Shown piece after piece: positions 1 to 8,458 of a stretch of DNA of 33,831 nucleotides (position 1 is its first letter; each line of letters starts with the position of its first letter). Source of the stretch: Candidatus Desulfolinea nitratireducens (GTDB lineage Bacteria > Chloroflexota > Anaerolineae > Anaerolineales > Villigracilaceae); contig JACNJN010000097.1 of NCBI GenBank assembly GCA_014382535.1, forward strand, positions 1 to 33,831. Direction: 5' to 3'. Both the position numbers and the translations under genes were made by a program. Below the pieces are notes generated by a model. The model had not been told where the DNA came from. It saw nothing but the letters and a program-made list of their open reading frames with translations, and ran no database searches.

Positions 1-2
1 TT

Positions 3-776
3 CCAAGATACGATCCGGATGCCTTGCCTGCTCATGCAGCAAAATATCGAGATAGTCTAATTATCCCTGACAAAATATTGCTTTATGGGAAATATTGGAA
101 AACCGAACTAGAGAAAAATCAATTTTATACTGAGCAACTTGTAGTGGTTGGTAGCTCACAGATTGATAAATATAGAAAAAAGAGATTAGCTTACCTTGAA
201 CAAAGAAATGATGAAGCTTCTTGCACAATTTTATTCACTAGTCAGGGTATAGATCGAGAGCGACTTATTGAATTTTTATCTCATTTTTTTAGAATGGCAC
301 AGGGGAAACTGAATTATGAATTCTATATTAAACTACACCCTGGGTTTGAATATGATAAACAAATCTACGAAATTCCTTTGGGGAAATTTCCAAATGTACA
401 TATTTTGCTAGGTGCTGAAGATCCCTCAACTTATGAATTGCAGGCAAAAGCAGATTACCATGTTAGTATTTCATCTGCTTCACATTATGATGCATTGGGC
501 TTGGGCGTTCCAACAATTATTCTTCCATTTGCTACACATGAAGATGTATTGCACCTAGTTACAGCGGGACATGCAAAACTAGTACGTACACCAGAAGAGT
601 TTCTAGATGTTTTATTAGATGAACCTGGAAAAGTGCCTTCAGATGTCAGCACTTATTATTTTGAACCAAATGCACTTGGAAATATTAAGCGTGTTTTAGA
701 AAATTGCAATGGGACTAAAGAAAAAGCATTATTATTGAATGGACAAGCATCATTTGAACTTGATGGAGTGCAATAA
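3..776 (+). CDS. Partial glycosyltransferase-like protein of surface polysaccharide synthesis (5' end off the window)
   Basis: The reading frame is open from base 3 to a TAA at 774-776, so the true start lies upstream of the window; the TTG at 24 is only an internal codon. The visible 257 residues look like the C-terminal half of a GT-B fold enzyme. There is a linker, then a strand with IKLHPGFEYD, and then SSASHYDALGLGVPTI, the acidic-residue/Gly/Pro pattern that binds a nucleotide or poly-alcohol phosphate in CDP-glycerol transferases and capsular polysaccharide transferases. It is visibly AT-richer than the genes downstream, as is common for glycan loci that move horizontally. It is followed after 7 bases by asnB and so probably heads or continues the same operon. 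The exact substrate cannot be read from the sequence. The fold assignment is an inference from motifs. Confidence 0.6.
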   Translation, partial: PRYDPDALPAHAAKYRDSLIIPDKILLYGKYWKTELEKNQFYTEQLVVVGSSQIDKYRKKRLAYLEQRNDEASCTILFTSQGIDRERLIEFLSHFFRMAQGKLNYEFYIKLHPGFEYDKQIYEIPLGKFPNVHILLGAEDPSTYELQAKADYHVSISSASHYDALGLGVPTIILPFATHEDVLHLVTAGHAKLVRTPEEFLDVLLDEPGKVPSDVSTYYFEPNALGNIKRVLENCNGTKEKALLLNGQASFELDGVQ

Positions 777-783
777 ATATTAA

Positions 784-2685
784 ATGTGTGGAATTGCTGG
801 ATTTTGGAACCTAAATGGTATGCCTGTTTCGAGGGCCATGCTCGAAACATTTACGGATACGTTAGAGCATCGTGGCCCGGACGGAAACGGATTCTATATT
901 GACGAGGATGCAAATCTCGGATTAGGCCATCGTCGCCTAGCGATTCTCGACACAACAGATATGGGCCGCCAGCCGATGTCCTACGGCAATAGACGCTATT
1001 GGATCACGCTCAACGGTGAGATTTACAATTTTCTTGAGATACGAAGTGAATTGGCACAGCATGGCTATCAATTCGTCACAGAATCCGATACAGAGGTGGT
1101 AATGGCTGCTTATGACAAATGGGGGGAGGACTGCCAGTTACGCTTCAATGGGATGTGGGCCTTTGCCATTTGGGATCAGAAGAAAAAGCAGTTGTTCATC
1201 TCGCGTGACCGCTTTGGTGTCAAACCGCTGATGTATTTTTATGATAGAAAACGGTTTGCTTTTGCTTCAGAGATGAAAGCCTTTCTGGCTTTGGATTGGT
1301 TCCAGGCTGAATTTGACCCAGAAATGGTTGCCACCGCGCTAACCGACCATCAACTTATTGAAGGCTCAGAACGTACCTTACTGCGTGATTTGAAACGTTT
1401 GCTGGGTGGTTATTGTCTATCTCTCAAACAAAATGGTGATCTTAAAATCCGCCGCTGGTGGAACACACTCGATCATCTGGAGCCCGCACCTGCCTCATGT
1501 GGCGAGCAGGTGGAACGTTACCGTGAGTTGTTTCTGGATTCCTGTCGCATTCGGATGCGTAGTGACGTGCCGATCGGAACAGCATTGAGTGGTGGGCTGG
1601 ATTCCAGTTCAATTGTCTGTGGAATGCGCCATATCCGTGATATGGGGGATGTGGGTGACAGATTGGCTAGTGACTGGCAACGGTCTTTCGTTGCTACCTA
1701 CCCTGGCTCGGTGATTGATGAGCGCGTTTACGCAGATGAAGTGATCAAAAAAACAGGCTCTACTCCTGTTTATTGCGAAATCACACCTGATATGTACCTC
1801 AAAAATTATAAGCGAGTCCTTTTCCAATATGAAGAAATCTCGGATATTCACCTGGGTCCTTGGGCAGTGCATAAGGCACAGCGAGAGCACGGTGTAGTGG
1901 TCACGCTCGATGGTCACGGTGGCGATGAGGCCTTGGCAGGTTATCCTTGGCATGTGACAGCATCCCTTAAAGATGCACTTACAAGCTTATCTCCTCGTAA
2001 AGCAGCGATCTCTCTGGAGACGATGAAAAAACTGGAACTCTTTCCACAGGAGCAGTTCTATTGGCAGAGCATCTTGATGGTGGGGAATAAGGCGGTAAAC
2101 AGGATGCTCAAAAAAGAACAAGCCTGGCTAAACCAATCTCCGGCGGAATTCGTCTCGGCTGCTTACGAGGAAGACCGTTTTCGTATCAAAAAGCGGAATG
2201 CTTTGTTCCAAAGCCTGTACGCGGATTTTCATTTTACGCATTTACCGATGAACTTACGAGACTTTGATCGTCTCTCTATGGCGCATGGTGTGGAAGTGCG
2301 TTCTCCGTTTATGGACTGGCGATTGGTGACATTTACCTTCTCACTTCCTTCGGAAAGTAAAATTGGTGGAGGCTACACCAAGCGTATTTTGCGTGACGCG
2401 CTCAAAGATATATTGCCAGAGCCGATCCGCAAGCGAACACGCAAGCTGGGGTTTCCAAATATGGCTGAGAGTTGGTCATCACCTAGGGCGCAAGATTTCA
2501 TTCGTGATGCGGTAATGAGTGCTGATTTTCAGAATTCAGATATTTGGGACGGAAAGCGTATAAGAAGTGAATTGGAAGTAGCCATGAGAAAACAAGACTT
2601 ACCTGTTATCCAAAAAGCGTGGATATACGTTCAGGCTATGTCTTTGATGGAGATGTTTCGGGAGAAACGGAGAAATTTCCAATGA
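784..2685 (+). CDS. asnB: Asparagine synthase (glutamine-hydrolysing) family amidotransferase
   Basis: This 633-residue class II amidotransferase has the usual AsnB two-domain layout. The N-terminal glutaminase domain begins MCGIAGFW, so Cys2 is the nucleophile once Met is removed. It also carries RGPDGNGF, LGHRRLAILD and LNGEIYNF. The C-terminal ATP-pyrophosphatase domain carries the PP-loop SGGLDSS at about residues 269-275 and a later DGHGGDEALAGYPW segment. The protein hydrolyses glutamine, channels ammonia and amidates an adenylated carboxylate. In housekeeping settings the acceptor is aspartate. Here the gene sits directly before hisH2-hisF2 and a sugar amidotransferase, so an acceptor such as a uronic-acid sugar is equally plausible, as for AsnB-like proteins of O-antigen clusters. 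No clear Shine-Dalgarno precedes the start, but the MCGI start is fixed by the catalytic Cys. The last bases overlap the hisH start. Confidence 0.9.
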   Translation: MCGIAGFWNLNGMPVSRAMLETFTDTLEHRGPDGNGFYIDEDANLGLGHRRLAILDTTDMGRQPMSYGNRRYWITLNGEIYNFLEIRSELAQHGYQFVTESDTEVVMAAYDKWGEDCQLRFNGMWAFAIWDQKKKQLFISRDRFGVKPLMYFYDRKRFAFASEMKAFLALDWFQAEFDPEMVATALTDHQLIEGSERTLLRDLKRLLGGYCLSLKQNGDLKIRRWWNTLDHLEPAPASCGEQVERYRELFLDSCRIRMRSDVPIGTALSGGLDSSSIVCGMRHIRDMGDVGDRLASDWQRSFVATYPGSVIDERVYADEVIKKTGSTPVYCEITPDMYLKNYKRVLFQYEEISDIHLGPWAVHKAQREHGVVVTLDGHGGDEALAGYPWHVTASLKDALTSLSPRKAAISLETMKKLELFPQEQFYWQSILMVGNKAVNRMLKKEQAWLNQSPAEFVSAAYEEDRFRIKKRNALFQSLYADFHFTHLPMNLRDFDRLSMAHGVEVRSPFMDWRLVTFTFSLPSESKIGGGYTKRILRDALKDILPEPIRKRTRKLGFPNMAESWSSPRAQDFIRDAVMSADFQNSDIWDGKRIRSELEVAMRKQDLPVIQKAWIYVQAMSLMEMFREKRRNFQ

Positions 2686-3299
2686 TTACTATCGTTGATT
2701 ACGGTGTTGGGAACCTTGGATCAATCGCCAACATGCTAAAAAAGATTGGTACAAAGGCCGAAGCTTCATCTGACCCGGACATATTGCACAAGGCAGATAA
2801 ACTTATTTTTCCTGGAGTGGGGGCGTTTGACGCAGGGATGAGAAAACTACGTGAAAGTGGGTTGGTTCCTGTGCTTAACGAACTTGTGCTTGAGAAAAGA
2901 ATCCCGGTCTTGGGGTTATGTCTGGGGATGCAGTTAATGACGAAGCGAAGCGAAGAAGGCGCGGAAGCAGGCCTGGGGTGGATTGATGCGGAAACTGTCC
3001 GCTTTAAATTCGGACCGGAAAATGCACATCTAAAAATTCCGCATATGGGCTGGAATACACTTGATATCCGTCGTCAACATTCGCTTGTATCAGACCTGGG
3101 ATTTGAATCCCGTTTCTATTTTGTCCACTCTTATCATATCGTTTGTTCTGATGAAATGGATGTGGTTGCCTACACGGAGTATGGTTACCCGTTGGCCACA
3201 GTTATTAACAAGGGAAATATCATGGGGGCGCAGTTTCATCCGGAAAAAAGCCACAAATTCGGTATGAAGCTGCTTAAAAACTTTGTGGAATTAGTATAA
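2682..3299 (+). CDS. hisH: HisH-type glutamine amidotransferase subunit (HisH2, glycan-associated)
   Basis: This 205-residue class I glutaminase is the partner of HisF. The catalytic triad is visible: Cys80 in GLCLGMQ, and His186 and Glu188 in QFHPEKS. An oxyanion-type PGVGAF loop lies near residue 45. The frame is open further upstream, but the ATG at 2682 overlaps the asnB stop as ATGA and begins with MITIVDYGVGNL, the normal HisH start, so this start was chosen. The protein releases ammonia from glutamine for transfer through the HisF barrel. No other histidine genes lie nearby. The neighbours are asnB, hisF2 and a WbpG-like sugar amidotransferase, so the ammonia probably serves modification of a sugar and not imidazole glycerol phosphate synthesis. 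The family call is secure; the pathway is inferred from context. Confidence 0.9.
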   Translation: MITIVDYGVGNLGSIANMLKKIGTKAEASSDPDILHKADKLIFPGVGAFDAGMRKLRESGLVPVLNELVLEKRIPVLGLCLGMQLMTKRSEEGAEAGLGWIDAETVRFKFGPENAHLKIPHMGWNTLDIRRQHSLVSDLGFESRFYFVHSYHIVCSDEMDVVAYTEYGYPLATVINKGNIMGAQFHPEKSHKFGMKLLKNFVELV

Positions 3300-4060
3300 T
3301 GTTGCGTTCTCGTGTAATCCCTGTTTTGTTATTAAAACACCGCGGTTTGGTTAAAACCGTCAAATTCAAAACCCCAAAATATCTTGGCGACCCTATAAAT
3401 ATTGTAAAAATTTTTAATGATAAAGAAGTGGACGAATTAATATTTTTAGATATTACAGCAACGAATGAGAAAAAACATCCTCCTTTTGAGTTGCTGGCAG
3501 ATATCACTAGTGAATGTTTTATGCCTTTAGGTTACGGTGGCGGCATCCGTAGCATGGATGATGTTAAGACCTTGCTCAGTATGGGCATTGAGAAGATCAT
3601 CTTGAATACTTATGCGGTTGAAAATCCTGACTTCGTGAGCGAAATTGCTGCTTTTGCAGGCAGTCAGGCTGTGGTGATCTCTATTGACGCAAAGAAGAAT
3701 TGGCGAGGGAAGTATGAGGTCTTTACACATAGCGGAACTAAGGGGACAGGACTGAACCCGGTAGATTTCGCGCTTCAGATGCAAAAGAAGGGGGCAGGGG
3801 AAATTATTTTAAATTCGATAGACCGCGATGGTACAATGCAAGGTTATGATTTGGAGTTCACTAGTCGAGTAGCAGAATCTTTAGAAGTGCCGTTAGTATC
3901 ATGTGGCGGGGCAAAAACCGTGCAAGATTTGGGTGATGCCATTAAGCTGGGGAACGCGTCTGCGGCGGCGGCTGGGAGCATGTTTGTGTTTCAGGGCCCT
4001 TTACGGGCAGTGTTGATCAGTTATCCTAGCCAGGAAGAATTGCGGGCTGTTTTGCCCTAG
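3299..4060 (+). CDS. hisF: HisF-like cyclase barrel (HisF2) lacking the first catalytic Asp
   Basis: This 253-residue (beta-alpha)8 barrel matches HisF over its full length. It includes LGYGGGIRS, the VISIDAKK strand that carries the second catalytic Asp (Asp130 in Thermotoga numbering), NSIDRDGTMQGYD, and a C-terminal phosphate-binding AAAAGSMF. At the first catalytic position canonical HisF reads CLDVKDG, with Asp11. Here residues 9-15 read VLLLKHR, so Asp11 is replaced by Leu. That change is seen in HisF2 proteins linked to WbpG-type sugar amidotransferases and argues against imidazole glycerol phosphate cyclase activity. The start codon overlaps the hisH stop (TAATG). The likely role is as an ammonia conduit that delivers HisH-derived ammonia to the next gene product. 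Family certain; altered role inferred. Confidence 0.88.
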   Translation: MLRSRVIPVLLLKHRGLVKTVKFKTPKYLGDPINIVKIFNDKEVDELIFLDITATNEKKHPPFELLADITSECFMPLGYGGGIRSMDDVKTLLSMGIEKIILNTYAVENPDFVSEIAAFAGSQAVVISIDAKKNWRGKYEVFTHSGTKGTGLNPVDFALQMQKKGAGEIILNSIDRDGTMQGYDLEFTSRVAESLEVPLVSCGGAKTVQDLGDAIKLGNASAAAAGSMFVFQGPLRAVLISYPSQEELRAVLP

Positions 4061-4070
4061 ATGAGGTAAT

Positions 4071-5228
4071 ATGAGCGAGAATTATCAAATTTGCACGCGT
4101 TGTATCATGGATACATCGGACCCAAATATTGTCTTTGATGTGAATGGGGTTTGCAATCATTGCCACGATTATGATCGTCTGATGGTTCAAAAGGTGATGT
4201 CAGGTAAAGCTGGAGCGGAGTATCTTGAGAAGCTTGCTGAGAAGATCAAGCGCGATGGCAGGAATAAACCCTATGATTGTCTTATCGGTGTCAGTGGCGG
4301 AGTGGATAGTACTTACGTTGCCTATTTAGTCAAGGAAAAAATGGGACTACGCCCTCTTGCTGTACATATGGACAATGGCTGGGACTCGGAATTAGCAGTC
4401 AAAAATATTGAGGAGACTCTCAAACGCCTTGAGATAGATTTGCATACCGAGGTTCTGGATTGGGAAGAATTTCGGGGTTTGCAGGCTGCCTTTCTCAAAG
4501 CATCTACCCCCGATTCGGAGATCCCAAGTGACCATGCTATTTGGGCAGTAATTGGCGACCTTGCTGAAAAACTGAAAGTAAAATACATCCTCTCTGGCTT
4601 CAATGTGCGCACAGAAACCCATTTGCCGAGTGCCTGGTCGCAGGGGCATTTTGACTGGAAATATATCCGTAGCATCCAAAAGCGATTTGGCGACGGGAAA
4701 CTTAAAACTTTTCCACACATCCCCTTTTTGACCTATTATCGCCGCTTACAAACCCAAAAACGTGTCGATATTTTGAATTATATTGACTTCAATAAGACTG
4801 CCGCGATGACTTTTTTGGAAAATGAGCTAGGCTGGCGTTATTATGGTGGAAAGCACCACGAATCTATTTATACACGCTTTTATCAGGGATATATCCTTCC
4901 TGTAAAATTTGGTTACGATAAACGTCGTTCTCATCTATCCAGTTTGATTTGTTCAGAGGAAATCAAACGCATTGATGCCCTGGAAGAAATTAAAAAACCG
5001 ACTTATGCACCTTCTCTTCTGGAAGAAGATCGAGAATATGTTGCGAAAAAATTGGGTTTGGTCCAGGATGGGTTTGAAGAAATTATGAGTTTGCCTAAAA
5101 AATCTTTCAGCGATTACCCATCCTATGGTCGCATCCTTGAAAGTCCATTTTTCAAGCGGAGTTATGATTTAATGCGCGATCTGTACCGATTACGCCAGAA
5201 AAAACAACATCAGGTTATCCCTAAATAA
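4071..5228 (+). CDS. N-acetyl sugar amidotransferase (WbpG/PseA-like)
   Basis: This 385-residue protein has two N-terminal CxxC pairs (Cys8/Cys11 and Cys28/Cys31) that suggest a metal-binding knuckle. An ATP-pyrophosphatase PP-loop SGGVDST follows at about residues 75-81. This arrangement is that of the N-acetyl sugar amidotransferase family, whose known members (WbpG of Pseudomonas aeruginosa O-antigen, PseA/PtmG-type proteins of flagellin glycans) convert an acetamido group to an acetamidino group. They take ammonia from a HisH/HisF-like pair. That pair lies immediately upstream here, which supports the assignment strongly. A GAGG ribosome binding site lies 6 bases before the ATG. The product is expected in the cytoplasm acting on a nucleotide sugar. 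The exact sugar is not known. The final A of the stop codon is the first base of the next start. Confidence 0.88.
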   Translation: MSENYQICTRCIMDTSDPNIVFDVNGVCNHCHDYDRLMVQKVMSGKAGAEYLEKLAEKIKRDGRNKPYDCLIGVSGGVDSTYVAYLVKEKMGLRPLAVHMDNGWDSELAVKNIEETLKRLEIDLHTEVLDWEEFRGLQAAFLKASTPDSEIPSDHAIWAVIGDLAEKLKVKYILSGFNVRTETHLPSAWSQGHFDWKYIRSIQKRFGDGKLKTFPHIPFLTYYRRLQTQKRVDILNYIDFNKTAAMTFLENELGWRYYGGKHHESIYTRFYQGYILPVKFGYDKRRSHLSSLICSEEIKRIDALEEIKKPTYAPSLLEEDREYVAKKLGLVQDGFEEIMSLPKKSFSDYPSYGRILESPFFKRSYDLMRDLYRLRQKKQHQVIPK

Positions 5229-6334
5229 TGCGAATCGCCTATATAAGTCTCCATTGGCCCCGAACTCTTTCCACTGGAGTTGGAAAAAAAATACATGGTC
5301 ATATTGAAACGTGGAAATCCCTGGGGCATGATGTCTGCTTTTTTATGCACTCCGCGGACGAAGGTAATCTAGATTTGCTCCCCGGCGAAAAATTCTTTTA
5401 TCCAACCCAATCAGGAACCCTGCAACGCGAAATTGGACGTATTCACGCGGCCATAGAAATGCTTCGGGCAATAGAACGTTACCAGCCGGATATTATCTAC
5501 CTCCGCTATGGGATCTATGTTTATCCTGTTCATCGCCTTGCAACCATCGCCCCGGTAATTGAAGAAATTAACACGAACGATGTTGAACAGCATAAAGAGT
5601 TGGGCATACTCTATTCCTTATACAATCGCTTCACGCGTGGAATTTTACTCAAATCTGTTAGTGGCCTAAGTTGTGTCTCCAAAGAATTAGCCAAAATATC
5701 TAGGTTTAGAAGATTTAAGAAACCTACGAAAATAATTGCCAATGGTGTTGATTTAAGAAAAATCATCCCATTGGATGCGCCAAATAATAAAATTCCAAGA
5801 ATAATCTTTATTGGTGGCCCCGGGCATAGCTGGCATGGTGTGAATAAGATCGTTGAACTCGCTAAAAGGTTTCCTGATCTAAAAATAGATATGATTGGCT
5901 ATAATACCCTGTCAGATGGTGCGCCCTTACCAGATAATCTTATTTTGTATGGCTATCTTTCCTCAAAAGAATATTTGGCTATATTTGCCCTCGCTGATGT
6001 AGCAATTAGCTCGCTGGCCTTGCACCGTGTTAATCTTTTGGAAGCATCGCCTCTTAAAAGCCGCGAATACCTCGCCTATGGCTTGCCCACGATCCTGGCC
6101 TATAAAGACACTGACCTTGATGCCCTCGACTTTGATTTTCTACTTAAAATCCCCAACCGAGAAGACAATATCACCACCCATGGTAAACTTATCCGCGATT
6201 TTGCGTACCGTATGCGCGGTAGGCGCGTAGATCGAGAAGCAATTGCCCCTTACATTGATACTCAGCTAAAAGAACAGCAGAGATTGGCATTTTTTGAAGA
6301 AATCATCGAGCAGGCAAAAAAGAAAAATTACTAA
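5228..6334 (+). CDS. GT4-family glycosyltransferase
   Basis: This 368-residue GT-B glycosyltransferase begins MRIAYISLHWPRTLSTGVGKK, the N-terminal strand and acceptor loop typical of group 1 enzymes. The C-terminal half has a phosphate/nucleotide-contacting segment IIFIGGPGHSWHG and the EX7E motif E-ASPLKSR-E followed by YLAYGLPTI, the signature of retaining GT4 transferases. It adds a sugar from a nucleotide donor to a lipid-linked or growing glycan, most likely on the cytoplasmic face of the membrane. The start codon overlaps the previous stop (TAATG), so it is translated as part of the operon with the acetamidino-sugar genes. It is a candidate to transfer that modified sugar, though donor and acceptor cannot be read from the sequence. 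Confidence 0.87.
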   Translation: MRIAYISLHWPRTLSTGVGKKIHGHIETWKSLGHDVCFFMHSADEGNLDLLPGEKFFYPTQSGTLQREIGRIHAAIEMLRAIERYQPDIIYLRYGIYVYPVHRLATIAPVIEEINTNDVEQHKELGILYSLYNRFTRGILLKSVSGLSCVSKELAKISRFRRFKKPTKIIANGVDLRKIIPLDAPNNKIPRIIFIGGPGHSWHGVNKIVELAKRFPDLKIDMIGYNTLSDGAPLPDNLILYGYLSSKEYLAIFALADVAISSLALHRVNLLEASPLKSREYLAYGLPTILAYKDTDLDALDFDFLLKIPNREDNITTHGKLIRDFAYRMRGRRVDREAIAPYIDTQLKEQQRLAFFEEIIEQAKKKNY

Positions 6335-6352
6335 TTTTGAAAGCACCCTTCT

Positions 6353-8458
6353 ATGGATAAAAGAACATCTGTTATTTTAAGGCGTATTATTTTTATTGTT
6401 ATGGTGATATTTCTTATAGCGGTTTTTGTAGAATTTCACAATATTACTTGGGGAACAGGAAACTGGTTGGGAGAATTCTCCATCAAATGGGGTTTGGGAT
6501 TTGCCGCCTTTACTATATTCTTAATCTCTCTGCTTGGTATTTTATGGCTTTCTCTCTGGCGGCATGAAGCATTGCACTCATCCACCGAACGGATTATTTC
6601 ATTCCGCCAAAGGTTAATTTATTCTCGTTGGATAATTGCTCTTTTCCTTCTCATTCTCCCTGTTTATTTTTTCCAATACACCCTGTGGGGACTTGTCTTC
6701 ACAGGTATTTATTTCCGGCTTTTCATCTGGGCGATTCTTATCCTACTCTTGGCAATTCTCTTTACCGGAAAAGAAAAGAGCTTAATTACCTGGCAGGCTC
6801 TACAGGTGGGTGTTCTCCTTTCGGGAACCAGTTTTGTTATAGCCAGTGTTTTTTCCAACGTTACCAACTACCCCTTCAACCTCTATTGGTCTGATGGCAA
6901 CCGGCTCTGGGACTACTCGATTATGTTCGGTCGCCGCCTTTATAATTACCCACAAGATCAACCGCTTAGTGCATTCATCTCCCCCGGCAGACAATTTTTA
7001 TGGGGGCTACCATTCCTCCTGCCAAAGACGACTATTCTCTTTAATCGTTTTTGGAGTGCTTTGGTTTTATCACTCCCCTATGTGGTTTTAGGGTGGGTTG
7101 CTTTCAAAACAGAAGGAACCAGAAAAAAAGATTGGCTTCTGGTGGGTCTTTGGGCATTTCTCTTTCTTAATCAGGGACCAATTTATAGCCCCCTCGTTCT
7201 AAGCGCGATTCTAGTGGCGATTGCCTGGAGACGCCCACTATGGCTGGCGATACCTCTCGTTGCCTTGGCTGGATATTATGCAGAAATAACTCGTTTCACA
7301 TGGGAGTTTGCGCCCTCTCTGTGGGCGCTAATGCTTGAGATGAGTGGTATCCCGCTCAAAGGAGCGCGTTTCACCATTCGCAATTGGGGGCGCTCTATTG
7401 TCTTAGCTATCTCAGGAATATCAATTTGGTATCTTTGGCCTCTTGTTCAAAGAATTTGGGGAAACCGTGCGAGTGAAACTTCCAATGCACTTTCCGAGTT
7501 GACTGATACTTTGGCGGGGACTGTTGCCAGTGCACAAGGCTCGGTCTCATCGCAGCCTCTTCTTTGGTATCGTTTACTGCCCAATGAGACCTACCCGGAA
7601 GGAATCTTGGGAGGTTTGTTCATTGCCATTTTGCCACTAACGATCTTGCTAATTTATTTACTGCAAAAAACACATTGGCAAATATCACTTTGGCAAAGGT
7701 TGGCGATTCTCGGCCCACTTCTGGCCTTCCTCATCGTCGGTTTGATTATTAGCACCAAGATCGGTGGTGGAAACAATCTCCATAACCTCGATATGTTTCT
7801 TATTGCACTGTTCTTTGTCGCTGTAATCGCCTGGAAAAATGGGGGAAGTGAGTGGTTTGCTCAATCAGCGCAACACCCATTATGGATAAAGGTCACTCTT
7901 ATTCTTCTGGTAGCTTTGCCTGCACTACCTTCCTTGTCTGGAGTGCGACCAAATTTATCTCTCACCACCGCAGAAATAGAGCAAGTCAAAATCCTGGCAG
8001 ATACAGAAATCGTAGAAGGATTACCTCCCATCGACGAAATAAATGATGCGATTTGGTATATTCGTTACGCAATAGACAATGCTGAAGAAGGTGGAGAAAT
8101 TCTTTTCATTGATCAACGTCAACTTCTTACTTTTGGCTATGTGCCCAAAGTCCCCCTTGTGTCGGAATACGAGAAAAAACGCATGATGAATGAAGCGATG
8201 TCTGGCAGCCAAGCATATTTCAATCCCTACTATCAGGATCTCGCAGATCAGCGCTTTAGTCTTATTATTACTGAACCACTTAAAGTATATATCAAAGATG
8301 AGGAAAGTGTTTTTGGCGAGGAAAGCGACGCCTGGACAAAATGGGTCGCTGCACCAACCTTATGTTATTACGAACCCCTTGAAACACTACGCTCTGTCTA
8401 TATACAACTCCTTGTGCCGCGCCAAGAGCCGCTTGATTGCTTACCCAACCTCCCATGA
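6353..8458 (+). CDS. Large multi-spanning membrane protein, possibly GT-C type
   Basis: This 701-residue protein has roughly a dozen hydrophobic helices over the first 500 residues, then a soluble C-terminal domain of about 170 residues rich in acidic and aromatic residues. The family is not recognised. The helix-rich N-terminus with a soluble, presumably extracytoplasmic tail resembles GT-C fold transferases and oligosaccharide ligases. A loop after about the sixth helix with YWSDGNRLWDYS could carry acidic catalytic residues, but this is speculation. It lies 18 bases after the GT4 gene, and its stop overlaps the following methyltransferase start by ATGA, so it belongs to the same transcript. 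A role in assembling or exporting the glycan is inferred from neighbours only. Confidence 0.65.
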   Translation: MDKRTSVILRRIIFIVMVIFLIAVFVEFHNITWGTGNWLGEFSIKWGLGFAAFTIFLISLLGILWLSLWRHEALHSSTERIISFRQRLIYSRWIIALFLLILPVYFFQYTLWGLVFTGIYFRLFIWAILILLLAILFTGKEKSLITWQALQVGVLLSGTSFVIASVFSNVTNYPFNLYWSDGNRLWDYSIMFGRRLYNYPQDQPLSAFISPGRQFLWGLPFLLPKTTILFNRFWSALVLSLPYVVLGWVAFKTEGTRKKDWLLVGLWAFLFLNQGPIYSPLVLSAILVAIAWRRPLWLAIPLVALAGYYAEITRFTWEFAPSLWALMLEMSGIPLKGARFTIRNWGRSIVLAISGISIWYLWPLVQRIWGNRASETSNALSELTDTLAGTVASAQGSVSSQPLLWYRLLPNETYPEGILGGLFIAILPLTILLIYLLQKTHWQISLWQRLAILGPLLAFLIVGLIISTKIGGGNNLHNLDMFLIALFFVAVIAWKNGGSEWFAQSAQHPLWIKVTLILLVALPALPSLSGVRPNLSLTTAEIEQVKILADTEIVEGLPPIDEINDAIWYIRYAIDNAEEGGEILFIDQRQLLTFGYVPKVPLVSEYEKKRMMNEAMSGSQAYFNPYYQDLADQRFSLIITEPLKVYIKDEESVFGEESDAWTKWVAAPTLCYYEPLETLRSVYIQLLVPRQEPLDCLPNLP

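Noticed and set aside
2682-4060. hisH and hisF as part of a histidine operon
   Set aside because: No other histidine genes nearby, Asp11 of HisF is replaced, and the neighbours are asnB and a sugar amidotransferase.
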